A program made the translations under genes and the position numbers. Positions 23,901 to 37,300 of a stretch of 64,000 nt of DNA are shown piece after piece. Position 1 is the stretch's first letter. Every line of letters begins with the position of its first letter. Origin of the DNA: Ischnura elegans (Eukaryota; Arthropoda; Insecta; Odonata; Coenagrionidae); contig NC_060248.1 in assembly GCF_921293095.1 (NCBI RefSeq), forward strand, positions 78,437,243-78,501,242. Reading direction: 5' to 3'. The notes beneath the pieces were generated by a model, which was not told where the DNA came from, searched no databases, and was given only the letters and a program-made list of their open reading frames with translations.

Positions 23901-25453
23901 GCATTTATGCACCATGAACAGCTAGTGGGTATATTTTTTGGGTGTTATATTTTTTTAAACACACACATATAAATTAAAATTCTAATAATCCAATAGATTT
24001 AGTATGTGAATGAATGTAAGGAGAAATTTTCTACTGGAACTATTCTTGAATATTAAGGCAGAATTTTGGGAAGTAGACTAATTTCTGCTGATATAATAAG
24101 ACTGCTTTGTAGATGCATTTTTGCTCACATTTGCCATGATGCTATTTTTATGTATCTAATTTTCTGTTATATTTTTGCCACGAATTTTTGGAGTAATTTT
24201 ATGCTCAAGGTTAGCATTTTGGTATTTGTCTCGTGTTTGGTACATAAGTTTTCCGAAATCTTGGGATGGAATCTAGTCAAGCCAGATATTTTTACACTCA
24301 TGGCTCATTTTTGTTAACTTATATTAAGTGTTTATTAGTGAAAAATATATCTAGTCATCCAATTACTCCATATATATAAAAAAAATTAATTTTGTAACTT
24401 TCAATTTCTAGTCCATCGTATAGGCTTGCCAAATATTTTTATCAGCAGTCTATGGTGTATCTGGTCACATTAATGGTGCTGTTAATGATTCACCAAAGTT
24501 TTTAATGTTATTTTTTTAAACACTTCTTGATTTTGAGTATGTGTTCAGCTTTGATGTGCTGCCTCAATCCTTCGCTATACTATGAAAGCAGTTGACCTGA
24601 ACCTCAGCATTCACCTGCATGAAGCATAATGTGAGTTGGTTGTGGCCAGTAATGCTTGTCCAGTTTTTCCTCATGATAATTCATTGAATAATGCTATAAA
24701 AGTGATGTCTTTAGCCCATCAACACAACTTCTGAATGTTTAAGGATTTCACATTGATGTAATGCCTTGATATTGGAAACCTAAATGCCTATGGTGTCTTA
24801 ATAATGTGATGGTTTGTATTTGGAGTAAGATTTTGCTAGTGACATGTAGTATTAATATTATGTCCTACAATTTATCTTCAAAAGCCTGATTGATGTGTCT
24901 GTGACATATTATTTCTTGGGTTCAGTTGGGAATGTATCCATCCTCTTGCTTTTGGTGAATTGAGGATGTTAAATCCAGAGATGTGTGGAAGCCCAGTGCT
25001 CTATAAATGCATTTTCTAATGTCATTCTAATGTAACATGGTCGAATGAAGGTTACAGAATTTATCCAGCATCTGGATGTGGGCATTCCAGAATTAAATAT
25101 TTTTATTAATTTGCTATGTGTGTTATTTAATTTCAACAAGTGTGTGATTTGCTTCAAATTCTGTGAATTCCAGCTGAGATCTCAATCTCTACTATTTTAT
25201 TTAAGACTTCAATAGACGTAACATGTGATAAGTGTACATTATTGGACCAATCTTTTGTATGTGTACTCTTGTGTAAACACTGGAAAATCTAGAAATTAAA
25301 TATTTTACTCATCCTCTTTATAACTAAATCTTTTTCTTATATCCTTAAAACCATGAAATGTGTACTGGTGGTGGGAATTCAGTGGAAAAGATGTAGATGT
25401 TGGGTAGTGATATTTTTTGCTATGAACAAGTCAAAAGAATGATTGTTGTATAT
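20931..25453. other. Long AT-rich intergenic stretch, nothing recognised
   Basis: 4.5 kb of AT-rich sequence. All open frames are short and lack protein-like composition. No tRNA, terminal repeat or tandem array stood out. A lncRNA or distal enhancer cannot be excluded by eye. Confidence 0.4.
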
Positions 25454-26299
25454 TTAACCCTTTCGAGACGATGGAGTTTTCGTCTTAGCATGACTGCTGT
25501 ACTGAGCCCCAAGAGACTCTTCTTTCTCTTGGTGCGGAGCATTTTTGGAGGATATTCGTTAAGAGGGGTCTCGCGGAACCTTTTTCGACCCCTCCCCGCT
25601 GGGACTCCGCATTATCTCGGACTCTGAGAGTAGTTATGCTCCCTCCTTTCCGGGTGTACGACCATACCTGCGGCATTGGTTCGTGGTCAACTTATGTATT
25701 GCTTATACTATGTATTTAGCACATGGATAATTGTTGCTTGCACGTAAATTGCAGACTTTGAATTGAATGCCTCATTTTTTTCTGAGAATTGTGAAATTTT
25801 AAACGAAGTTCTAAGGTCAATATTTATGCATTTAATGCAGCAACAATTTCCATGTTGATGTTTATTCAGAACTCGAGATATAAGTTAACACTTATCGTAG
25901 AATTTCGTTTAAAAATTGTAAATGCAGCTCAAAAGACAAAGAATTCAATTCTTAGTTTATATTTCTTGAGAAAAGACCAAATATTTATTTCAAAAACTGA
26001 CTGGATAAACAATTACATGACCGCGGTCCCTTACCGCTAAGAGGGGTCATAAAAGACGAGGGGTCAGGGTACCTGCTCCCTGATTCCGAGGGTAAAGCCT
26101 AAACCCCACAGTGTTGGGTTCCGAAACAAAGACGCCGTACACACGTGACTGTCATGAGAGTGGGAGAGGTAGAAAACTTATATTTTACGGCTTTCGTTCT
26201 CTTGGTCAGGAAAATCTCAGACGGAAATATGCGGCTTTCGTCTCCCGGGTCAAGAAACGTCCACACGTATATTTACGTCTTGAGCAGAGAAAAGGTTAA
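25454..26299. mobile_element. piggyBac-type non-autonomous element with TTAA flanks
   Basis: TTAA stands at 25454-25457 and 26296-26299. Inside, the left end reads CCCTTTCGAGACG and the reversed right end CCTTTTCTCTGCTCAAGACG, an imperfect inverted pair. Ends are GC-richer than the middle and contain a repeated GGCTTTCGTCTC-like phrase. No transposase is present. TTAA targets with CC-starting ends fit piggyBac. Confidence 0.5.
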
Positions 26300-29200
26300 A
26301 GAAGACCAAAATGTAGCTGTAAGGTTGTGGTTGTCAATGTAGAATTTACGTTATAGGTATATGTTGAAATTATTTCTTTCAACTTTCCCACAGTAAATTA
26401 TGGCTGAATTTACTGTAAATATTGCACAGGAGAAAATAGGTATTTGTTTCTGATGTTGAGCTTCTTGTGTTTAGTACAAGGTATCTTCATAACCAAGATA
26501 TGTCCAAACCAAAAGTTGGGACTAATCTAATTGATCAAAACGTGTCAGTTGAGATCATATGAGGCTAGAACATTCAATTTTGTCTCTCTCCTCAATCATG
26601 AATTTATTTCTACTGAACTTGTGTCAAGTTGAGGAAAATCATCTGTATTAGAAAAGTAAGTTTACTGTGGTCATATTATTTTCATAGCATTACTCAGTTT
26701 TTTTCTCCTGCAGGATTTCATCATGAAAATAAAATAATATATATGCTAAAGCGACTTATGCAGGTCTAATTTTTTTCTGAAGTTACATTTGCAGCAGATC
26801 CAGGATCAAGTCTCTTGGGGACTACTGGAGGACATAGGTATCCCGGTGAGTGGCATGAGATACTCTTTCCTATGTTGATGGTGTGCATTAATGAATTTAC
26901 TGAATCAGGGCAGGGGAGACGGTAGTTAACCCCTGAATCTCTCTCTAGTTTCTTATTGATTCCTGTGAGTACCACATGTATTTTCTCAAAACATCACTGT
27001 CAGATTTGGGTGAGGGCTTGTTCAAATTTTCTGGAATTTTTGTAAATACATATTTCAACTCCATTGTGGCAAAAATGCATGTTGTAATTGAATGCAAAGT
27101 TAAGTTTTATTGTATTTAATAAAATTATGCTGCACAGATTTTATGATTATAATTAACATTTTATCAATAAAATTATTTATTTTATAGGTCTTAAAGTTAT
27201 TACCAAAGGTGCAGGGCATAAGGGAAAGTGTTCAACTTATTTTTTTAAGAAAGTTTCCTCCTGGCTCTACCCAAAACTGAGCATGTGTGAGAGGCAGTAG
27301 AATATGTATTAAATGTGTTTTAAGTCAAGATGAATATTTACAATAGCATTCCATTTGTTCTTTAGGCAGTTTATGTAGTCATTGTAAAAGCCTTCTCATT
27401 CAGCATTTACCATTTCATACTGGTGCCTACAAGAGGAAAACATTTTATGTGCTACGAATAGCAAAAGAATATTTTAATCTGTCTGCACGGAGCTCTCTTT
27501 TGGGGTGGCGTTACCTTGGTAATCTTGTTCCTCCGATTTGGGTCCCAACTCAGTGTGGTGCCCGGCCCTTGCCCCAGCCACTGGACTAGACCCTCTAACC
27601 CAATCATAGTCCCTCTAGTCCTGGGTTAACTTATCATGTACCTGTATTTTTTAAAAGCAAATATTGCATTTGATTTTCAATAATTTACTATTCTATTGCA
27701 ATTATTAACATTTTTAAGCATTTTAGAATTATAAAATGATTTCTAGCGTCGACAACAACAAAGTTATAGTGAATATTAGGTACTAATACTATAAATATGT
27801 AAGACTGTAACGTTATATGTAATGCTAACATTTCATTTAAAAATTGCTTACGCTCAAAACAAAACAAAGATTTATCTCAAAGTATAAAAAAATTGTAGTA
27901 TGCAACAAAATGCATCATTTCACAAACCATTGACAATATAACCATTTCACTATGTATTCCTGCGGTAAGGATGACTGTAAATGAGTGAGGGGTTTGGGCT
28001 AAATTGCAGAGGTCTTGCTTAGCTGGGTCTCAGGATGGGCTTGAATGCATCTGACAAATGCCACCTCAATGGCCACTTCCTTTCCTCTGTGTCGGCTACA
28101 GCCGAGTCGTATGCATTGAAAAATCCATGACAGCTATATGTATGCGACATTAGGTCTTCTGTGTATGAAAATACTCATCAGCTCCACCACATTTGGCAGA
28201 AAAGGGTTAAATAGCTTCTGCTAAGATTCCGTCATAACCAGGTGTACTTCCACATGGAACCCTTGAAAAGTACCCTCTCTTGAAAGCCCCCCTTAATTTT
28301 TTTTGTCTTGGCTGTATCTAACATTATTATTTTCTATAAAATTATTCTCTATATACATAACATGACACGAAAAATCTGAGGAAAACTATTGAAGGCTTAT
28401 AAATTGTGATTTACTGTAATGAGCTGGTTTTCCATTTTCAGAGGTGTTGAGTCTTGGAAATGCATTGGAACACCATTTCCATTGTATTTTTTTTCTACAT
28501 GTCCTTAACAAGATATTATTATGTTAGGTTTAGTAATTTAAGGGAAGTTGTGTATCTGTTGATTTTTATCTCTTGTTCGGCAAAATCAATTGTATCCAGA
28601 AGGAAATCATATCAGCGCAATTAAAAATATAATTGTGCTTTTTATGCAATATCGCAGGAATTTTTATTTTATTTACAAAATATTTATGACTTTACCACCA
28701 AAATTATTACAATGCAGTGGTCAATATGTGGACTGATACTGAAAACGTATATTTTTAATAGTTGTCATTGATATATGAGTGGTTTGGAAGCCAAGGGGTA
28801 CAAGTGATTTCTTTTTCTATACACCGTTAGGCTCAGAAATTATATATAGAAAACAAACGAGATGAAATAGATATATATCTATCAAATGTATTTGATATAG
28901 AGCAAATTGGCTTCTTACATATAATATCGAAAGTATATAATATGAAAAGCGACAATATGTAAAAGACACGAGCAATTGATTTATTTTAAATAATTCGATA
29001 TTCTTTGCTTATTTTATTTCCCTAATAAGTAGAGGACTTAAGTCTGTCAATTTGAATTCACCGGGCACGATGACGCCCCTGAATATTGTGAAGTTATGCA
29101 AAATCTTTGACGATGCCGATAGCGTGCGATAGCGTATTTAAGTTTGTAAACAGAGAACATGTGCTCACTAACTCTGATACAGTCAGAGTGCTTTATAAAT

Positions 29201-30669
29201 ATTTTTTTTTGTTTGACTTTATTGAAATGGATATAGGAAGTTTATTTTCGTGAGCGAGCCTTCAGATATTTGTACAATGGCCCTGAAAATCGCCGCGAGA
29301 TACAGTTGGACTTCCTCGACCTTACTTCAATTGGGGAGGTAGGCTGGTCATGAACGTGAAGTATATCGTAACTAATTTGCTTATGATTTAAAAATATTTT
29401 TAAAATGTTTTTTCTTATCTTACCCCCTATTTTTGACAAAACACAGTGACAGTTGTAACCCTAAGGGTGCAATGCTAATTTTGTCTAATTCGACAATATA
29501 CTGTTAAAAAGTGCAATTTTTTGTCACCCTTTAAAAAGGCATTAACAAAATACCAATGTGGTAATTATAAATTATCACGGGCTTTCGTCTTGCGTGGTTG
29601 AAAATTCTTTCATTCATAGGGTCTTATAAATCTTTAGGATCTTCTTTGCCCAGTCACTTCTTATGGTCTTTTTCACCTGCTCAGCCGTGCTCTTATCATT
29701 TTATATGGATCAATTCTGCTTTATTCTCCCTTTATTTAAAATAATTCTATAAGGGATCCAAAAAATTACTTAAACTAATCACAATGGTGACTGTTATTGT
29801 GTTACTTTCTTGTTGAAAGAATGTAAATTTAGGGAATTAAGGAGATATTTCCTTCATACAGCTTCTTTGCCTCGAATCCTAACATTTCAAGCATTTTCGC
29901 CGTAAAATTTGGCTTCATTCAGCATAAAATTGATTAGTCTGAAGCCAAACAGATTATTTGGTAATACCTTATCTGAAGTGGCGTTGCTAGGGGGGCAGGG
30001 TCCGGACCCCCCCGAAATATTAACAAAAACTATTTTCCTTCGTAAAAGAAAACAAAATATTGAAAAATCATGAATTTACAAAATATTCTTCAACAAATGA
30101 AGTTTTTTGGATTATGAAATATGTTAAAATTAGTTTCAAACCCTCTGGGCAGGTGTCATAAGCTGATCAACAGTCAGTTTAATATATCTAATGAAGAACT
30201 TTTCTGCCTTATCTCCTCCGTAATATTTCTTGCTTTTAGTCAGTATTTTCGAATATAATTGCCATCCCTTACACCGGATCTTTGGCCCTGCTGTTTAATA
30301 TGTTTGCAATCTCACAATAAAAAATAGAATTCATAGAACATAATGTATGCCATCTCACTTCCTCAATTCCTCTTCTTACTTACCCATATCTTTTAATCCT
30401 CCAGTCTATTCTCATCCTCCTTCCCCAGCGTTTATCTTGTAAAACACTCTGCTTCCAGTCAGAGATTTTTCTAGCTTTTATTTACACTTTACGCAATGAT
30501 CATGATCAGCTCCTTTTCATTAGCACTTCAATTGGATATGGAATTCTCTTCCTAATATCCATACCACTGAGTCTATTTTTCTCAAATGACTTGCATAAAT
30601 AGTGAAACTGGTCCATCAGTTCAATTTTGTGGCCATCTATTTTTTAAATTAATGTTGTGATCACAGCAT
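26300..30669. other. Intergenic, with a partial hAT-like end
   Basis: Mostly AT-rich without coding frames. Near 29976 the sequence AGTGGCGTTGCTAGG followed by a G run and a C run looks like one end of a hAT-type MITE, without a partner. GC-richer unclassified blocks at 27480-27640 and 27960-28210 may be repeats. Nothing else seen. Confidence 0.35.
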
Positions 30670-31036
30670 TACAGTTCGGCCGGTGAGAGTTGTCCGATGG
30701 CACTTTAAAAGGAGGGGCAGAGAACCCTGCGCAAACATGGTTTGCAACCAACCGCTGTCCCCCAAATGCACCTCACACCCTCGCCTAGTCATACAAGTTG
30801 TCACATGCGCATGAAGCACTGAAACTAGCCTGAACCACCAAAACAAGCCCTTTCTGCGAATCGCCAAAACAAAGGATTCTTCCTTTGGATCCTTCACGCT
30901 CGTCGTCCTTTCTGGCTGCTTTCTTCACGGAACTCTTTTGTTTACATGTGATGTGGGCGTTTCCCTTTCTTACCTGGCAACCTTGCCCCCTACCCCTTCT
31001 AGCTGTCAACGGACAACTCTCGGCGGCCGGACTGTA
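30670..31036. mobile_element. MITE with TA target duplication and ~32-bp TIRs
   Basis: Element 30672-31034, 363 bases, with TA on both sides. The left end starts CAGTTCGGCCGGTGAGAG and continues TTGTCCGATGGCA; the reversed right end starts CAGTCCGGCCGCCGAGAG and continues TTGTCCGTTGACA. TA duplication and CAGT ends suggest the Tc1/mariner superfamily. No transposase. Confidence 0.65.
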
Positions 31037-31879
31037 GGTGCATATTTGATTTCACTCTGTGAAGATGGGTATGCTGGTGTGACTATGAGTAGATTAGAAT
31101 GAGTTGCTGTAACTGATTTGGTGGGAACCACTCACCTTAGAACAGCTGTAGAAATTCAAGAGGGGGACATATTTTAGGAAAGGAACTGCCAACATGTTAT
31201 GGCCAAGAAGTTTTGGGTAGGAAAACTATTAGGATAGATTACTTGCCTTTTCATTTCCAAAATGCATTTTACAATTTTTCCATTGCATGCACTCCATTGT
31301 GTGTTCAGAATTTCTTATTGTAAACAGGAGCAGTGGAGGAGGTCCCAGCAAGGCATAATTGGTGTATATAAAACACCATCAAAAGTAGCATATTTTCATG
31401 TATTTTGGGCATGTTTTTTTGGGAATGTCACTCTTCCAGATAGAGTTGCGAAATTCATGGTAAAAATTTGCATTGTTACCTAAATTAAGTGATGGCCCAT
31501 CTGTCTTGAGTGACCTCTTGCTATAATTATATCTTGTCAACTGTTAGAGAACTTAGTGACAGTAATACTATGGATATAATATCAGAGAAACTCAAAATTC
31601 TGGTATAACTAAACTGATTCCATTAGACATAATCTTGTCAACGTCAACCAGTCCATTCCAGTGCTCCTACATTGTCACGCTAACTACTTAGTCATAATCA
31701 TCTTTTGGTGCCCCAACTCTGGAAGAAAGGGTGTTCATCTTTTAGCAGCTATAAAATTATGCCTTGAATAAATCTTTAGTTCTTGACACCAATCCTCTAA
31801 AATACTATGGAATACCCAACTCCCATCAAAGGGAAAACATTTTTTAAAAACCTTTTAAACATAAAAATTTTCTCAATCA
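31037..31879. other. Intergenic, no feature seen
   Basis: AT-rich, no coding frame or terminal repeats recognised. Confidence 0.35.
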
Positions 31880-32320
31880 TCTCACAAACTTTCTTAAGTC
31901 ATTCCAGCTCTTGGACCAAGCCCAGCATGGCTTCCTAGCTGGGAAATCCACCACCACTGCCGCATTTCAGCTACTTCGCCATATCCACAAGGCCCTTGAT
32001 AGTGGAAATGGTACACTCGGGATCTTTTATGATCTTAGTAAGGCTTTTGATAGTATCAATCATAAGATACTATTCTCCAAAAACTCTCAAGGCTAGGGAT
32101 TAAGGGCAATGCCATGCTTTGGGTAAAATATTTTTATGAATAAATCTAAATCTTAATATTGCTGCCAATCAGACACTGGCTATAACATAACTCTGTATAA
32201 ACCACTTCAAGTATGCCAAGGTGTCCCCCAAGGCTCATTATTTTTGGACCCCTGCTCTTTATAACTTTTATAAATGACCTTCCATGTTCAATTTCAGTTG
32301 GTAAGCTACTATGAAGGAAA
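31880..32320 (+). mobile_element. LINE reverse transcriptase fragment
   Basis: Encodes QHGFLAGKSTTTAAFQLLRH, GIFYDLSKAFDSINHKIL and, after frame changes, a form of GVPQGS and LGPLLFITFINDLP (near 32220-32285). These are reverse transcriptase motifs of the Jockey/CR1/I group of LINEs, distinct from the copies at 17.9 and 35.6 kb. Both ends are missing. Confidence 0.72.
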
Positions 32321-32661
32321 TGCCTTAAGCCTTATTTTTCTTACTCTCAAACCTTTATAAAACCATAAGACCTTATCTTTTTTATGATTAATCTTTATCC
32401 CTCATTTCTTAAAGTGTTTATCTATGGCACCCACCAGTTTCTGCAAGCCTTTTGCATAATTGCTTATTAATGCCTTTCATCTTCGAATCTAACTGATTTG
32501 AACATCAAATCTCCTGCTTTAATTCTTATAACAAATGTCAAACAGCTTTGGTAACAACAGTTGTCTCGTCCAATGCTATTCCTCCAGACTCTATTCGCCA
32601 GCATGTCTTTTGTTCTTAATTAACAGTGTCCGGTGATACCCTGTGGAAATGTTTGATCTCT

Positions 32662-32767
32662 ATGAGAATAAACTATGAATGGTGATAATACCTTGATAAT
32701 GACACTACGTGTTGAAACTGGGTCGGTATTTAAATAAAATTGTGTGGAAGTTCAGTTTATTCTCATG
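32662..32767 (+). mobile_element. Penelope-like element tail with short inverted ends
   Basis: Starts ATGAGAATAAACT and ends AGTTTATTCTCAT, an inverted pair. The middle matches the tail of the element at 40.2-41.0 kb, including AATAAAATTGTGTGGAAGTT. The bases before it (GTGGAAATGTTT near 32644) also match those before the 40.2-kb copy (40210), so both sit in the same larger repeat. Confidence 0.5.
32687..32730 (+). ncRNA. Hammerhead-ribozyme-like motif
   Basis: Stem I AATACC with GGTATT; core TTGATAA in place of CUGAUGA; stem II GACAC with GTGTT; GAAA; then a short arm ending GTC before stem I closes. Order and spacing fit a minimal hammerhead, with one extra base between the core and stem II. 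Activity is not implied. Confidence 0.4.
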
Positions 32768-33272
32768 TACATACGTCTTTTGTTGCCTGAGTTGTGCACA
32801 TATTTTAAATTTTTTATCTCTTTTCCTTTTTTGCATTTTATAGCTTCCTTATCCTCATTATTGTGTAGATGTTCCTTGTTACGTTGTCTCATTGCTATTG
32901 TCTTCTTTTTCTCTTCATTCCTGAATGTTGATAAGTCTCAACAAAGAATTTTCATGATAGAGACCTCAAATGCCTTGCCTCCCACTCAGTCTTTTCTGGC
33001 ATTTTTCCCTTAGGGTCAGGCCCTGTTTGATGAGTTTCTTGGGATCACACGTTGGAATGTTTTAAGGGAAGAGATAAGATGTTTTCAGAGTTTTCCATGC
33101 CCATTTTAAATAGTGTTTTTCATGACACTCCATCACATGAATTGTAATTATGTGACGCAACCAGAGAAGGGAACAGAGGTTTATTGCACTTGTCTTGAGA
33201 ATAAAAAGGCTTTAAAAAAATATTCATGGAATGTTTATGTTTAGTGAGAGGAAAAGTGAAATTTCGAGGCAA

Positions 33273-34184
33273 TAGGGTAGTTTCCTTCATCAAAGAAAAC
33301 TTTTTGAGAATTTGAATTTACTCGCATTGAGTGTGTTATGTAGTTCTAAGTTGTTTGCGCTACATGCATTTCGTGATCAGCGCCACTGAGGCATTGCGTT
33401 TTTTTTGTACATTCTTCTACATCGTTCTCTCTCCAGTCAGACACTTACTGCCCGGCCGAGAGCAAACATGCGGAGCAACTAGAGAGAATAAAACCAGCTG
33501 CCGGAGAATTTCTATGCTCATTCCGTTTTACATGGAACAAAAACGAAAGGCATTGGTTGCGATTCGTTACCCACCATTAGTGTATTCATCATATACAAAT
33601 TATTTGGTTTTAGAAATACTGGTTTAGACGAATGGCAATGGTCAATTTTATCCTCATTTGAAAAAGGCCACATTGGCACCCATGTGATGCCACTCCAAGT
33701 GACGTCACAGGGACCTAGTTTCTATACGAGTAGATAGGAGTTTTATATCGCCTGAGATTACTAATGCATGCATGGGGCACAGAGCTCAGGGAAACATGTC
33801 TTAATAGTCACCTATTAAAACTGCCTAAGGTCGGAAAGTTTTCTTCGTTTGAAAAGGTAATAATAATCCTTATTTAAGCCAAGCGCTACCAGCTAGCAGG
33901 GTACTCAGCTACCTGCTAGCATCCTGCGTCGTATCAGCGCTCAAAGCCTCGCCCCAAGGTCACCTCACTTGTGGCAGCGGGAACCAGAGCGACGTCACTC
34001 GGGGTTTTCCCAGCATTCATACTTAGCCATCGCATTTTCGCACGCTTGAAAATTTTCACTTTTCATATAATCGCAAAAAAATATGTATCGTCATTTAAAA
34101 ATCTAAAAGCGTGAAATACGTACTCCAGGAGTAATAATCTTTCGATTCAGGCAATAAAAAAATATGTAATAGGAAACCACCCTA
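33273..34184. mobile_element. Candidate MITE with TA flanks
   Basis: TA-GGGTAGTTTCC at 33273 faces GGAAACCACCC-TA ending at 34184: 11-bp inverted ends with one mismatch and TA duplications around 908 bases. The interior is GC-richer and includes two TGACGTCAC-like sites (33699 and 33991). Ends are short, so the call is tentative. It lies just upstream of the methyltransferase start and may contribute promoter sequence. Confidence 0.45.
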
Positions 34185-34322
34185 TTCTATGCAGAGGGAG
34201 AACAAAATATTCCTTATTATGTTCAAATATTGATATTGTTTATATTCTAATGGTATTTTTTGAGTTTTGTGACTTTGTATGAAATAATCCCATGAGAGGG
34301 TATCTTTGTTTTAATACTCAGA

Positions 34323-37300
34323 ATGCTTGCATCTTTTTACAGGCAAAAATTGAAATTCTGTGATTTTCCTAGTAACACATTAGAAATTAAGGCCCTTATT
34401 ACGAAAAATACAGAAATAACAAGAAATCACCTTACTCCTGAAATAGCTCTACACTTAATAACACCTGCGTGTCCTTTATGGAAAGCTCAGTTGGAGGACT
34501 GCCCTTTCAATGATCCATTTTGGGGATTTTATTGGCCTGGAGGACAAGCGGTCACAAGGTAGGTACTTAAACATTTGAACGATAATTTAGAAAGAAGTGT
34601 TTTCTATTTTACGTCTACAAGTTTGTAGTGGTCATCCCTTTTTCTGTGGTGAAAAAATGATTGAATAATCAATACTCTTGGTTTAAAGAGCTGTTTTAAT
34701 GACTTTGGCATTTGTGAAAAGTGTGGCTAGTTGATGTATCAGCTAACAAAAAAAAAATATCGCTCAACTTCATCATGCTGCCGCTATTGAATTTATTTTA
34801 TAATTTTTTAAGTATGTAGTTGTTTCATTATGAATAATTTATAGCAAATGAAATAAAAAGTATAAAAAAATGTAGATATGCTAAGTAACAATTTCATAAT
34901 GTTCTTTTCCCTAAGGTTCTCTTTTTTAATTACCCACTACAATTAGTGCTAATACCTCAGGAAAAAAGAGCACTACCATAGGTTTAAGGGGGTTAGTTTT
35001 TGCCAAATGTTAAAAAATGACATAAAATAATCTCCATTAGTTTAAAGTATACTGATAACTTTTACGGGAGTCACCCGCAATGCACAATCGTGCGAAAGAT
35101 CCACAGAGAAAAAAATCATTCGCCTTCAAGGCGAATGATTTTTTCTCTGTGGATCTTGCGCATAATCTCCATTAGCTGTCAGCATGCAAGCAAGCATTAG
35201 TCCATTATAATTGTTGGAAAATTTATAAAGTTTATAATTTTAAATGGTTATCGCCATCATATTTTCCAATCACAACTTGGAAAAGATTTATTTTAGATAA
35301 TCCAGCTGTTGTGAGAGGCCTATCTGTAATTGATATTGGGAGTGGCTGTGCAGCTTCAGCTATAGCATCATCAAAATGTGGAGCTAAACTGGCTATTGCA
35401 AATGATATTGATCTTGGTGAGTACAATCCTATCAAATTTTGGAATTTTTTTGTGATTTTTTTTCAATACATATTTGTAAATTAGGAAAGTTATTTTCTCT
35501 CCTGTTCTACCTTCAATTCTCAATATTAGAGTAGGACTCATACGGTGGGAATGCTAGATATTTTCATGGTGTTGGGTGACACATTTCTAATGCATACCCA
35601 GATAAATATTTTACTTAGCTTGTTCTGGGTTCAATTCATCAGATGCTACATATGGAGTATGTTTCTCTATGGAAGCGAGGCTTGGACGTTGACAGCAGCA
35701 GAGAAGTCAAGAGTGGAAGCATTCAAAATGCGGTGCTACCGAAGAATGATGAAGATAAAATGGATTGACCGTGTGAGTAACCAGGAAGTGCTTAGGAGAG
35801 TGGGAGAAAAGAGAAGCCTCCTAAAAACATTAAGCAGAAGAAGGGACAACTTAGTTGGCCACATTTTGAGGCATGATGGTCTGATGAAGACAATCGTTGA
35901 AGGACAAGTGGAAGGGAAAAAGGGCAAGGGACGGCCCTGAATGAGTTATATGGGACAGGTTATAAAGGATGTAAAAGAGAAGAAATATGTTGCTATGAAG
36001 AGATTAGCGGATAGGAGAGAGAAATGGAGAGCTGCGTCAAACCAATCTTAGGATTGTTGACTAATGATGATGTTCTGGGTTGGTAAGTGAAGTAGCAGAT
36101 TTGACTGAGCCAGAAAACTGGTTGAATGTTTATCAAGCCAGGATGATCAGCTTAATTGTGCACTGAGTTCCTTCTGAATAATCTATCGGTAAGTAATGAA
36201 GTTGTAATTGTTGTCTGGCTGATGACTTAGTTGGTTGATGCTGAAGAATATCTTTGGCTGCTCATAAGTATAGAAGCGAATCCTAAAACAAAGGCTTAAT
36301 TTTCTTGAAAGTAACTACAGCTGCAGTATCCATGTTTTTTATGCATCTCCGTTCTCTTTTGTTGTAAGACGTGATAAAAAAGGTGGTGTAGAAAACCATA
36401 AAATTATTACTGATTTGACCAAAATGTAGAATCACTTAAACTAAGCTGGAATTCATTAAGAAGAAAAAACATTTCACATAAAAACATCAAGAAAGTCCTT
36501 CATAATGAAGGTCTACATTTGAAGTCTTACATTATGTGTGATTTAATTCCCACTAAATGGGCAACCAGTGCTGGATAGGTATGGGTCTTTTTTAGGTTAT
36601 TGAAGATGAAAGTACTCTTGAGATGTGGTACTAATCAGAGGTGTTGCCTATCCATGTATGTTGAGCTTTGTCTATTTGTCTCTGCTATATTGAAGTCAGC
36701 TATAAACCTTTGTGATAGCACTCTGCTCATCAAGTCATTTAATGTTGTACATACTTAATAAAAAGAAACCTTCGGTAATCCCTCACCGTGACATTCCTGT
36801 AGTATTTGATGTTTGGTGAACATTTAATATTCTAGTGTATACTGTCATATATGTAACTATATTATTTTAATCAACTCCTTTAAGATTTCCTCTCAAGTGT
36901 ACCTCCTTTATTGTTTATATCTTTGCACCTTTGTGTGCGACTTAATCTCACTCACCTCTTAATACAGTATTTTTAATGTTTCCCATTCATGAGAAATGCA
37001 GTTATGTTTATATCCTTGGGGAGTGGCGTAATAATCAGATATCCTCTTCGTCTGTTCCTATATATGAACTTGCAATTCCTACAGGTTGTTTGGCAAACCT
37101 GTAATTTGTTTTAAAGATTATGACTTGGAGCGGCATAGCTGACAAGCTAATGAAAGATCTGGGTTCAAATCCTGGTTTAAAGTCAAATTCTGTCCTGCAA
37201 ATTGTATTTGTTGTTAATTCAGTTGATTCTAGGCTTTAAATGAAGGATTAAGGCAACATATTAATTAAAGGATATTAAGTAGAGTTACAGCAGCATTAAT

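Noticed and set aside
35290-35295. TTTTAG as the acceptor of methyltransferase exon 2
   Set aside because: It would give an immediate in-frame TAA; the weaker AAAAG at 35281-35285 keeps the family sequence ILDNP.
37150-37185. Possible tRNA gene
   Set aside because: Good box B only; the acceptor and anticodon stems do not form. Kept as a SINE relic.
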